A stretch of DNA of 64,000 nt from JANQHS01 sp965267505 (GTDB lineage: Bacteria > Bacteroidota > Bacteroidia > Cytophagales > CCMP332): assembly GCA_965267505.1 (NCBI GenBank), contig OZ254081.1:2356001-2420000 (forward strand), read 5' to 3'. A program made the translations under genes and the position numbers. Positions within the stretch are counted from its first letter, which is position 1. Every line of letters starts with the position of its first letter. Of this stretch, positions 7,443 to 16,300 are shown one piece after another. The notes beneath the pieces were generated by a model, which was given only the letters and a program-made list of their open reading frames with translations, had not been told where the DNA came from and did no database searches.

Positions 7443-10400
7443 TTACCTCTTTATCAGTTGAAATACAGCTCTCTTATCCTTGGATTTGATGATCAGCTGA
7501 TAGGTTCCTGAAGAAAGGAAACCAAGTTCCAGATCAAGATTTTCAGCTGTCAACGACCTTCTGTATTTACTTTTTCCGAGAAGATCTACTATTTCAATTT
7601 CTAATAGTTTCGACCTCAAATCCTGGAATTCAAGCTTTATAGTTTCTTCAAAAGGATTGGGGTATACTTTGATCTGGCCTTTTGAAAATGAACTATTTAG
7701 CGGTGTGCAGAATTGGTGGATCACCAAAGAACTATCAGTGGCCTGGCAACCATTTGAATCGGTAACAACCAAGGTGATAAGATCAGGGAAGCCAACCAAT
7801 AATGGAATGAAGTTCACCGTAAATGTGGAGTCTGAACTGGTGTTTTGCCATACGTATGAAGAATATCCTGGTCCAGGGCTGAATACATAAATGGAATCTA
7901 CACAATCGTCGAGATATACCGAGTCTGGTCCAATGTTCACTGAAGGTGCGTTGAACAAAGTTACTAGAACCGAATCCTCCACTCCACAGAACCCCTGATT
8001 AGTAGATAAAACCCAATAATAACCTGTACTGGTCGGAGTAATGTTCACGGAATCATTTGCAGAACCATTGAACCAGAAGTAGTTTCCGGTATTACTGTTT
8101 GCAACGAGAATAAGGGAATCCCCAGGACAAACACTGGTGTCAGTGCTTATCGATAGTGTTGGAAAATCAAGAACAGAAACAGCAACAGAATCCGAAAGGG
8201 AACAATTGTTTGAATCACTTACAATTACTGTGAAAACAGAATCCTGGGTGGGAGAAACTGTAATTGTTGATGAATTATCTCCTGTATTCCATAGATATGA
8301 GCTTCCTCCCATAACCTGAAGATTGATTGAATCTCCAATACAAATTGATGTGTCATTGCTTATGGCAAATTGAGGAGGCCCAAAGACTTCAACAGCCGTT
8401 GAATCAAACCCAAAACATCCAATACTATCAGACCAGGAGTATAGAACATAAAAGGTACCTATGCCAGAAACCTGTGGATCGAAAGAACCACTCAGAACAC
8501 CTGTACCTGAATAAACTCCGCCAGATGGAGAAGCTCCACCAAGGCTTATTGGGGATGCGTCATAGCATAGGTTTCCAAAATTTGGAATGGAAACGTTGGG
8601 TGCTGTGTTGACTATAACATTGAAAGAATCAGAGTTACTGCATCCGTTCTGATCTGAACCTATCACTGAAATCGAACTTGATACCAAGGGGAAGAAAGTG
8701 GCAGGATTGCTTGTGTCAGAATTTGACCATAAATAATCCTGAGCCCCGCTTGCAGTCAGAACTAATGGATTTCCCTGGCATATGGTATCGACCCCTACAA
8801 TAGTAACAGTGGGTAGTGAAAGAACGCTTACTACTAATGAATCCTGGTTGCTACATGAATTGGAATCTGTGACCAGAACAGAATAGTTGGTAGTTACCAA
8901 AGGACTGACCAGAATCTGAGATCCAATTGCTCCAGTATTCCAAGAGTAAGAGGAACCTCCTGATGCTATAAGGGGAATAGAGTCTCCGTTACAGATCTGG
9001 GTATCCGAACTAAGAATTATCACTGGTAGGGGATTTACTGTGATCTGCCCAGAATCAGAGTTGGTACAACCATTAGCATCGGAAAAGGTATACACCAGGC
9101 CAAAAGTTCCAGATCCTGTCAGCTGAGGATCAAAACTGTTTGAGCTTACCCCTGGACCTAAGTAGTTACCGCCTGCTGGACTGGCATTGTTCAAGGGTAT
9201 GCTGGGAGAATCCTGGCATAGATCTGAAATACTACCAAAGCTGACAACAGGCAAGGCGTTTACTACTACTGTGATCTGATCAGTGGATCTACATCCATTT
9301 AGATCTATTCCGGAAACCTGAAGGCTTGTTGTTAGCCCTGGAGATACCACTGTTGAAGGATCGAAAGATCCATTAGACCAAGAGTAGCTTTGTGCACCAA
9401 CGGCAGTTAAAACAGTAGAATCACCGAAACAAATCGTATCTATTCCGTTGATCTGGACAATTGGTAAACTATTCACCACTACCTCAACCGAATCAGAATC
9501 ACTGCAGGAGTTAGAGTCCGTAACCATAACCCTATATGTGGTAGTATTGAGGGGGGAAACCAAATTACTTGGGCCGGAAGATCCATTGCTCCAGGAATAG
9601 CTATTTCCTCCTCCGGCACTCAAAAACAGACTATCTCCAAGGCAAATTGAAGTATCTGCTGTCAAGCTGATTACGGGAAGAGGATTTACCTGCAGGGAGG
9701 TTGTATCAAAATCCGAGCAACCATTAATGTCTGTAAATGAATAGGTGATTGAGAATTGACCTGCTCCGGAAACAGAAGGGTCAAATTGATTGCCCAATAC
9801 CGAAACCCCATTATAAACTCCTCCAGCTGGGGACCCTGTATTTAAAGTTAGAGCCCCTTGGTCAATACATATTGGGCCTAGGTTACCCAAGGAAACTACC
9901 GGTAAGGAATTGACAAGAAGGAAAACAGAATCAACATTTTGACATCCGCTCAGATCGGTCCCTGAAAGGATTACCGTTTCGGAAGTGATGGGCGTAAGTG
10001 TGATGGAGCCAGAGGAATCCCCGGTTGACCAAACATATGAGTTTGCACCTGATGCTGAAAGTAAGGTAGAGTCGCCAAAGCATAAGGTATCATTCCCCGT
10101 GATCTGAACCATTGGTAGAGCGTTTACCAAAACCTCAAGGCTGTCCGAACTGGAACATCCATTAGAATCAGTTACCAGTACCGTATAGCTCTGATTGAAG
10201 CTTGGATCAACCCATTGGGCTGAAGAGCCAGAACCATTGCTCCAGGAATAATTAACTCCCCCAGATGCATTGATTTGAACACTGTCACCGAAGCATATTG
10301 CAGTATCGTTGCTGAGGGTTACTATTGGATTGGGATTAACCCTGATTACGGTAGAATCCTGTGATCCACAACCATTTGCATCTATAAAATCATAAAAGAT

Positions 10401-12878
10401 CAAATGGTCTCCAACGCCTGAACTGTCAGGGAAAAAGGCTGATCCGGATACACCTGATCCTGAATATGTTCCTCCTAAGGGAGATCCAAATGGAGATAGA
10501 ATCAAGGGTACCGATCCTTCACAAAAATTAGGAATTGGATTAATGCTAACAACCGGAGAAGGAAGGACCTCTATAGGGGCATAGCCGGTATCAATTCCGC
10601 AATCATTATCGATAGCGTATCCAATAACATGAATACCTGGACCTGCGGCTAAGGGATCGAAAGAATTGGAAGAGACTCCCGGTCCGAAATAATTTCCGCC
10701 AGTTGGATATCCTTCAACCAATTCATAGGGAGCATCAAATTGACATAGAGTTGGAAGGGAATCGAATTCAAGGGTGTCTGGGGAATCAACCTGAATATTC
10801 TGGTCTGCAAAATTGCTACAGCCATTTGAACTGGTATATACGTAGGTGATTTTATGCGTCCCCACTCCAGCACTATCCGGATAAAACAGTCCACCATTTA
10901 CCCCAGACCCAAAAAAGTCTCCCCCTGGTGGGAAGGCATTGGTCAAAGTAAGGGAAGGGGCAGTTTCACAAATATTATTTAGCGGGGCAAAGAATACCAC
11001 TGGACTTGGCTCTACATAAAGATTTGTGGTTGCCGAATCTCTACAGCCGTTATTATTGAAGGTGTAGGTAATGGCTGTATTTCCAATTCCAGCCACACTG
11101 GCATTAAAGAAGCTATCGGTTACTCCAATGCCTGTCCAGGTTCCCCCCGACGGTGATCCTCCTGAAAGTGCGAACATGGTATCCGATTGGCAGGCACTAT
11201 CCAAAGGGTTTAAGCTTACAATTGGAGGAGTTCCAACGCTGACCAATACATTTCTGGATGTATCAATACACCCTGAGCCATTTACGATTACCTGGTAATT
11301 TCCCTGTTGGGTAACAAGGATATCCCTGAATACTTCTCCAGCGAGAAGTATACTATCCTTTAACCATTGAAAAGTGGCGAGACCTGTACTAGGGGTGACA
11401 ATTCTTACACTTCCGCCTTGGCAAAAGGAGGTGTCTCCGAGGAATGTCAAGGGAACATCATAATCCCCGCAGTTAGACAATTTTGTGACCAGGAAGGTTG
11501 GGTTAAAAGTTCCGGATCCTGTCAGGACAGTGGAACCGAATTGTGCAAGACCTCTATAATTGACCAAGGCAATAACATCGCCTCCGGGAGTTGGGGTAAG
11601 ACTCATTCCTCCATCGGAATTTCCTCCTCCACCTGTTTGAACCCAAATGGGATCCAAAACAGAATCCAATTTCAAAACGACCATATCGTTTGACCCAAAG
11701 GAATATTTTTTCATCCCATTAACTTCAACACTATCAGAAAAGGAACCGGTTAGATAGGTTTCAAACTTGTCGTTAATGGTTAGGTCTGTAAGTGAGAAAC
11801 TGTTGATGTTAATGTTTTTTAAAATTTCAACCGTTCCCGTGGGGCTGACCGAACCTACGAACCAATTTGTAAAGGATGGAGCCGTTATGGTTTTTCCACC
11901 AATACTTAAAGAGGTGAAATAGGAGCCACCCATCCTTACTTCATTGTTTGGCCCAAGTTTTATCTGACAGGTATTTACATTTCCGGAAGTACTTGTAATG
12001 ACCCAATCCGTGGTATCAGGATTCTTAAACCTTGCAACGAACATAGATGTTGACCCGGTGCTCAAGGTGTTTGTTCCAAAGGTCAAGGATCCGTTGAACT
12101 CTCCGGAGACAACAAATTCTGTTTCATTGATCGCCTCAAAGTCAAAATAGAAGAAAGAGTTAAAACCTGTGTTGGCTTCGAAAATGGGGACTTCCGCATC
12201 TATTACATTTCCGGAGGTATCAATTCTTGCGATCCACAAATTTTCTGTCTGGTTTGGCAGTGGACTAAGTGCTGTTACCGACGAACCGTTAAAACCAATA
12301 TTTTGGAACAGTTCTCCGGCCAGATATACCACCCCGCCCTTGGCATCCAGGGTCCTAAGTGTATTGAATGACAGAAATGTACTGCTTAGGTTGTGAAAAG
12401 TTCTAATCCACTGCGGATCTCCATTGCTATTGATTTTTGTAATAAAGCCCTCTCTTGAACTTGGTGTTGAAGAATAGAATCCATTTACAGTTACTGGGCC
12501 CCAGGTACAGTTCTGGCTGAAAATACCTGCTACGTAAACATTACCTGAAGAATCGACCGTCAGACCTCGAAAACTATCAAAATTGGTATTAGTAGATCCA
12601 CCATTTATGGCCCAAATGACATTTCCTAGAGTATCATATTTTGCCACATAAAGGTCCCTACCGGTTGCACCCGGTTGGGCGGTTAAAACAATTGTTCCAA
12701 AACTGATCGAACTGGTGAATTCCCCTGCAACGTAAACGTGATTGCCTTTGCTGACAATCTTATGATTTACGGTTGATGCAAACGAACTTGGAGAATATAC
12801 TTTTATCCAATCATAGCGTTGAGCCAGAGCCGTTGATGAAACAAGAAATAGAAAGGTAAGCCAGTACAGTTTTCCCAT
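7443..12878 (-). CDS. Giant T9SS-secreted protein: SBBP-like propeller plus Ig-like repeat array
   Basis: About 1811 residues from the ATG at 12876-12878, which gives the signal peptide MGKLYWLTFLFLVSSTALAQ; an upstream ATG at 12914 would add 12 unlikely residues. Residues about 20-470 are SBBP/beta-propeller-like repeats with units such as DSSGNVYVAGIFSQN and GFITKINSNGDPQWIR. Residues about 475-1680 hold some seventeen Ig-like domains of about 70-75 residues. They are of two kinds: one with a P-x-GG-x-Y-x-G-x-GV core and one with DTxICxGDS...SYxWSNG. A different linker domain and a type A T9SS sorting domain follow; the last about 80 residues begin near VYPNPFEE. The protein should be exported and attached to, or released from, the cell surface, probably as an adhesin or matrix protein. 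It runs as a single gene, 61 bases from the barrel gene below. Confidence 0.88.
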   Translation of the reverse strand: MGKLYWLTFLFLVSSTALAQRYDWIKVYSPSSFASTVNHKIVSKGNHVYVAGEFTSSISFGTIVLTAQPGATGRDLYVAKYDTLGNVIWAINGGSTNTNFDSFRGLTVDSSGNVYVAGIFSQNCTWGPVTVNGFYSSTPSSREGFITKINSNGDPQWIRTFHNLSSTFLSFNTLRTLDAKGGVVYLAGELFQNIGFNGSSVTALSPLPNQTENLWIARIDTSGNVIDAEVPIFEANTGFNSFFYFDFEAINETEFVVSGEFNGSLTFGTNTLSTGSTSMFVARFKNPDTTDWVITSTSGNVNTCQIKLGPNNEVRMGGSYFTSLSIGGKTITAPSFTNWFVGSVSPTGTVEILKNININSFSLTDLTINDKFETYLTGSFSDSVEVNGMKKYSFGSNDMVVLKLDSVLDPIWVQTGGGGNSDGGMSLTPTPGGDVIALVNYRGLAQFGSTVLTGSGTFNPTFLVTKLSNCGDYDVPLTFLGDTSFCQGGSVRIVTPSTGLATFQWLKDSILLAGEVFRDILVTQQGNYQVIVNGSGCIDTSRNVLVSVGTPPIVSLNPLDSACQSDTMFALSGGSPSGGTWTGIGVTDSFFNASVAGIGNTAITYTFNNNGCRDSATTNLYVEPSPVVFFAPLNNICETAPSLTLTNAFPPGGDFFGSGVNGGLFYPDSAGVGTHKITYVYTSSNGCSNFADQNIQVDSPDTLEFDSLPTLCQFDAPYELVEGYPTGGNYFGPGVSSNSFDPLAAGPGIHVIGYAIDNDCGIDTGYAPIEVLPSPVVSINPIPNFCEGSVPLILSPFGSPLGGTYSGSGVSGSAFFPDSSGVGDHLIFYDFIDANGCGSQDSTVIRVNPNPIVTLSNDTAICFGDSVQINASGGVNYSWSNGSGSSAQWVDPSFNQSYTVLVTDSNGCSSSDSLEVLVNALPMVQITGNDTLCFGDSTLLSASGANSYVWSTGDSSGSITLTPITSETVILSGTDLSGCQNVDSVFLLVNSLPVVSLGNLGPICIDQGALTLNTGSPAGGVYNGVSVLGNQFDPSVSGAGQFSITYSFTDINGCSDFDTTSLQVNPLPVISLTADTSICLGDSLFLSAGGGNSYSWSNGSSGPSNLVSPLNTTTYRVMVTDSNSCSDSDSVEVVVNSLPIVQINGIDTICFGDSTVLTAVGAQSYSWSNGSFDPSTVVSPGLTTSLQVSGIDLNGCRSTDQITVVVNALPVVSFGSISDLCQDSPSIPLNNASPAGGNYLGPGVSSNSFDPQLTGSGTFGLVYTFSDANGCTNSDSGQITVNPLPVIILSSDTQICNGDSIPLIASGGSSYSWNTGAIGSQILVSPLVTTNYSVLVTDSNSCSNQDSLVVSVLSLPTVTIVGVDTICQGNPLVLTASGAQDYLWSNSDTSNPATFFPLVSSSISVIGSDQNGCSNSDSFNVIVNTAPNVSIPNFGNLCYDASPISLGGASPSGGVYSGTGVLSGSFDPQVSGIGTFYVLYSWSDSIGCFGFDSTAVEVFGPPQFAISNDTSICIGDSINLQVMGGSSYLWNTGDNSSTITVSPTQDSVFTVIVSDSNNCSLSDSVAVSVLDFPTLSISTDTSVCPGDSLILVANSNTGNYFWFNGSANDSVNITPTSTGYYWVLSTNQGFCGVEDSVLVTLFNAPSVNIGPDSVYLDDCVDSIYVFSPGPGYSSYVWQNTSSDSTFTVNFIPLLVGFPDLITLVVTDSNGCQATDSSLVIHQFCTPLNSSFSKGQIKVYPNPFEETIKLEFQDLRSKLLEIEIVDLLGKSKYRRSLTAENLDLELGFLSSGTYQLIIKSKDKRAVFQLIKR
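7955..10564 (-). repeat. Four-fold higher-order repeat (A-B-C Ig-like triplets, about 652 bp each)
   Basis: Within the giant surface protein, three successive Ig-like domain types recur in strict order four times. Type A has the SPxGGxYxGxGVxxxxFDP core, type B has DTSICxGDS...SYSWSNG followed by VTDSN, and type C has GxDTICxGxxxxLTAxGA. Triplets begin near 10564, 9912, 9258 and 8607, so the period is 651-654 bases (217-218 residues). The third domain of the last triplet is the most diverged. Three further type A domains precede the array without B and C partners. Confidence 0.8.
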
Positions 12879-13014
12879 ATAAAATGCCTTGTTAACAAAT
12901 TTGATAAAAATCAACTGAATTTTACCAAAAGTGTAATAATCAGATAAAAATTAACCCATTTGGGCTAGGCTTTTAAAAAGTCCTAGATTTCCGCTAACAA
13001 AAACCGAACAGCTG

Positions 13015-13542
13015 ATGAAAATCTTAAACATACTCCTTGTACTAACCATTATTCTTTCTTCTTGTTCAGAAATCGTATTTGAAAATCCTCAGCCCTTGGA
13101 TTCAAAAGACCTTTCGGTTATACCCGAATCACTTAGAGGAAAATTTGCCTTTGTGGCTCTGAACAATGAAGAATGGCTTGAAGTGGGAGCAACATTTATA
13201 GAAAATGAAAAAGGAAAGAGTTTTCTTTCCGACTCTTTAATTCTCAGAAAATTTGGAAACCGCTACGTACTGAGCAAAAAAATCAAAAGTCAAACCGAAA
13301 CCAATGGAAAGTGGTCGATTCAAATGATCGAAGAAAAGGGATGTGGATTTTTAAAAGTAACGGGCTTCTTTGTCTCTAAAGAAGAAGAACTCCCTGCTCT
13401 TTATGAAAAGTACGGAGGCAAAGAGATCCCAGGTCAAATGGGGAAATCCGTGATCATGGCGGTCGATAAAAATAAATTTGAATCCATGGCCTCAGATGAC
13501 CTCACAACGGTTGCATTGATACTGGAAAGATTGGAAGAATAA
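13015..13542 (+). CDS. Hypothetical lipoprotein
   Basis: A 175-residue protein with a lipoprotein signal: a hydrophobic stretch, LNILLVLTIILSSC, in which Cys17 would be lipidated. The mature part is rich in charged residues and has a run of short beta-strand-like segments; I recognise no family. It reads as one intact gene with codon use like its neighbours. It is convergent with clpB, 25 bases apart, with a hairpin between them. Upstream it is divergent from the giant surface protein. Function unknown; an envelope location is the only supported statement. Confidence 0.72.
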   Translation: MKILNILLVLTIILSSCSEIVFENPQPLDSKDLSVIPESLRGKFAFVALNNEEWLEVGATFIENEKGKSFLSDSLILRKFGNRYVLSKKIKSQTETNGKWSIQMIEEKGCGFLKVTGFFVSKEEELPALYEKYGGKEIPGQMGKSVIMAVDKNKFESMASDDLTTVALILERLEE

Positions 13543-13547
13543 AGAAA

Positions 13548-13565
13548 AAGGGACATATGCCCCTT
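13548..13565. terminator. Possible bidirectional terminator between lipoprotein gene and clpB
   Basis: AAGGG (13548-13552) pairs with CCCTT (13561-13565) around an 8-base loop containing CATATG. There are A-rich bases on the left side and a few T residues on the right, so it could act in both directions. The stem is only 5 base pairs. Confidence 0.45.
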
Positions 13566-13567
13566 GT

Positions 13568-16174
13568 TTACTGTTTTAGATCTAGTTCGGGAGTTTGAAA
13601 AAACCTGAATCCATCATCAGAAGTCCAGTTCAAGCCTATCACATCCTCCTTTTTCACTCTTCCCATCAGGATCTCTTTCGAAAGAGGATTCAAAACTTCT
13701 TTTTGAATGATTCTTTTTAATGGTCTTGCTCCAAACTGGGGATCAAACCCCAATTCAGCTAGTTTATTCAATGCTACGGGATCTGCTTCAAGTTTTATCC
13801 CCTGACTTTCCAATGTCTTTTGAACCAATTTGAACTGGATCTTGGCAATCTCAAATAACTGCTCCTGGTCAAGTGGATCGAACATGATGATATCATCTAC
13901 GCGATTTAAGAACTCAGGTCTCAAGCTATTCTTCAAAAGCGAGAAAACCGCCTCTTTAACCTTTTCCTTTTCTTCAATTTCTCCTTTTTCATGAGCTAGC
14001 TGAATGATCTCTGAGCCCAGGTTTGAGGTCATAATAATTATGCTATTCTTGAAATCTGCAACTCTTCCTTTATTGTCGGTCAATCTTCCGTCATCCAATA
14101 CCTGCAAAAGAATGTTGAAGGCATCAGGATGGGCTTTCTCGATCTCATCTAAGAGAATCACTGAGTATGGTTTTCTTCGTATTGCCTCTGTGAGCTGCCC
14201 CCCTTCATCATAACCAATGTATCCCGGAGGCGCACCAATCAACCTGGATACTGCATGTCTTTCCTGATATTCAGACATATCGATCCTGACCAATGCTTTT
14301 TCGTCATTGAAAAGGTACTCTGCCAATGCTTTGGCTAATTCGGTTTTTCCAACTCCTGTGGTTCCCAGGAAGATAAAGGAGCCAATTGGCCTTTTCAGAT
14401 CTTGAAGGCCAGCTCGACTTCTTCGTACTGCATTGGAAAGAGTTTCGATCGCATGGTTTTGACCAGCAACTCTTTTTCCTAGCTCCTCCTCCAACTGCAT
14501 GAGCTTTTCACGCTCGCTCTGGAGCATCTTACTAAGCGGGATTCCTGTCCATCTGGCTACCACCTCCGCTATGTCATCTGCATTTACTTCTTCCTTAAGC
14601 ATAGGAGAAGTACCCTTCATGGCCTCCATTTCTATTTTTAACTCTTCAAGTTTGGCTTCGGCTTCCTTGGTTTTTCCGTATCGGAGTTCTGCTACCTTTC
14701 CCAGATCTCCGGTCCTTTCGGCCTGTTCTGCTTCGTACTTATATTTATCAATCAGTTCCTTTTGAGTTCTGATACCGGTTATCACTGATTTCTCTTTTTC
14801 ATATTTAGCCTTGAGTTCGTTTCTTTTTTCTTCCAGTTCAGCTATCTCGTTATTGAGTATCCCCTCTTTTTCTTTGTCTTTTTCCCTCTTTATGGCTTCT
14901 CTTTCAATCTCAAGCTTCATCAATTGCCTCTGAACTTCATCCAGTTCCTCTGGTAGTGAATCGATTTCTAACCTGATCTTAGATGCTGCTTCATCCATAA
15001 GGTCGATTGCTTTATCTGGTAAGAATCGGTCCGAAATGTAGCGGTCGGATAGTTCTACTGCATTTATGATGGCCTCATCCTTTATCCGCACACCGTGATG
15101 AACCTCATATTTTTCCTTCAGCCCTCTCAGAATGCTGATTGCATCACTTACTTCAGGCTCATCAACCATTACGGTCTGAAACCTTCGTTCAAGAGCCTTG
15201 TCCTTTTCTATGTACTTCTGATATTCCTTTAGAGTGGTAGCTCCAATGGTGTGAAGTTCTCCTCTGGAGAGGGCTGGCTTTAAAAGATTAGCGGCATCCA
15301 TTGCTGATTCTCCGCCTGAGCCAGCCCCGATAAGTGTGTGTATTTCATCAATGAAAAGTATGATCTCTCCTTCAGAGTCTGAGACTTCTTTTATTACCGC
15401 TTTTAGCCTTTCTTCAAATTCTCCCTTGTACTTTGCTCCGGCTACCAGGAGCCCCATGTCCAAGGAGACGAGGATTTTATTTTTCAGGTTTTCGGGAACA
15501 TCTCCATCAATGATCCTTTGTGCCATTCCTTCAACGATGGCGGTTTTTCCAACCCCGGGCTCTCCAATGAGCATGGGGTTATTTTTGGTCCTTCGAGAAA
15601 GGATCTGTAAGACTCTCCTGATTTCCTCGTCACGGCCTATTACAGGATCAATTTTTCCCTCTTGGGCCGTTTGATTCAGGTTCCTGGAAAATCTTGCCAG
15701 GGCTTGATATTTGTTTTCAGCTCCTTGGTCTTTTACCATTTGGCCAGATCTTAATTCCATTATTGCCTCTTTCAAATTCTTTTTGCTCAACCCGGCGTCC
15801 TTTATGAGTTGAGCTACCGGGTCTTTGCCTTCCGATAAGGCAATGAAGAAGTGTTCCATTGAGATGAATTCATCCCCAAATTCTTTTGAAGAAGATTTTG
15901 CATGTTTTAGGGTATCTGCCAGGTCTCTTGAAATAAAGGTTTCGGTGCCTTCGACTTTTGGATAGGATCGGATTATTGATTCAAGGCCCGCTTTTAATGC
16001 TAGACCATTGGTATTGAGTTTTTGAAAAAGGAATTCACTTATGTTCTCGCCCTGTTCGATTAGGGCCTTCAATAAGTGACCCTTTTCTACGCTTTGATTT
16101 CCTATCTCTTGGGCTATCTCTACCGCTCCTGAGAGAATCTCCTGTGCTTTTGTAGTATATTCCTTTAAATTCAT
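13568..16174 (-). CDS. clpB: ATP-dependent disaggregase ClpB
   Basis: A cytoplasmic Hsp100 chaperone that works with DnaK to dissolve protein aggregates. I chose the ATG at 16172-16174 because it gives the canonical ClpB start (MNLKEYTTKAQE) preceded by GGAGG in the leader; the longer frame would add 39 residues that do not look coding. The 868 residues show, in order, the N-terminal Clp_N repeats, NBD1 with Walker A GEPGVGKTA and Walker B LFIDEIHTLIG, a long coiled-coil middle domain (about 410-525), and NBD2 with GTTGVGKTELAKALAE and IDMSEYQE. A ClpB C-terminal domain closes the protein. The coiled-coil middle domain separates it from ClpA and ClpC. Two copies of a TGYCATTTTGTC motif lie upstream. 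Secure call. Confidence 0.97.
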   Translation of the reverse strand: MNLKEYTTKAQEILSGAVEIAQEIGNQSVEKGHLLKALIEQGENISEFLFQKLNTNGLALKAGLESIIRSYPKVEGTETFISRDLADTLKHAKSSSKEFGDEFISMEHFFIALSEGKDPVAQLIKDAGLSKKNLKEAIMELRSGQMVKDQGAENKYQALARFSRNLNQTAQEGKIDPVIGRDEEIRRVLQILSRRTKNNPMLIGEPGVGKTAIVEGMAQRIIDGDVPENLKNKILVSLDMGLLVAGAKYKGEFEERLKAVIKEVSDSEGEIILFIDEIHTLIGAGSGGESAMDAANLLKPALSRGELHTIGATTLKEYQKYIEKDKALERRFQTVMVDEPEVSDAISILRGLKEKYEVHHGVRIKDEAIINAVELSDRYISDRFLPDKAIDLMDEAASKIRLEIDSLPEELDEVQRQLMKLEIEREAIKREKDKEKEGILNNEIAELEEKRNELKAKYEKEKSVITGIRTQKELIDKYKYEAEQAERTGDLGKVAELRYGKTKEAEAKLEELKIEMEAMKGTSPMLKEEVNADDIAEVVARWTGIPLSKMLQSEREKLMQLEEELGKRVAGQNHAIETLSNAVRRSRAGLQDLKRPIGSFIFLGTTGVGKTELAKALAEYLFNDEKALVRIDMSEYQERHAVSRLIGAPPGYIGYDEGGQLTEAIRRKPYSVILLDEIEKAHPDAFNILLQVLDDGRLTDNKGRVADFKNSIIIMTSNLGSEIIQLAHEKGEIEEKEKVKEAVFSLLKNSLRPEFLNRVDDIIMFDPLDQEQLFEIAKIQFKLVQKTLESQGIKLEADPVALNKLAELGFDPQFGARPLKRIIQKEVLNPLSKEILMGRVKKEDVIGLNWTSDDGFRFFQTPELDLKQ

Positions 16175-16228
16175 TTTTTTTCGCCTCCAGGGACTCTGGT
16201 CAATTCTTTTGCCATTGACCAAAAGGAT

Positions 16229-16290
16229 CATTAAAACGACAAAATGGCAGAATTTTCTATAATTTTTTACATTAAACAGACAAAATGACA
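16229..16290 (-). promoter_or_regulatory. Tandem 21-bp repeats upstream of clpB, candidate heat-shock operator
   Basis: Reading toward clpB, two 21-base copies of TGYCATTTTGTCnnTTTAATG lie at 16270-16290 and 16229-16249. They start exactly 41 bases apart and differ at three positions. The core TGTCATTTTGTC is an imperfect dyad. The distal copy, read on the plus strand (GACAAAATGACATAATT), closely matches the dyad in front of lon (TGTCAAAGTGACATAAT at 38008). The pair also lies 11-73 bases before the divergent binding-protein gene, so it could control both directions. Confidence 0.5.
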
Positions 16291-16300
16291 TAATTTCTTT

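Noticed and set aside
16175..16291. A 39-residue N-terminal extension of clpB.
   Set aside because: It would include the tandem regulatory repeats and does not resemble ClpB. The internal ATG with a GGAGG leader gives the canonical start.
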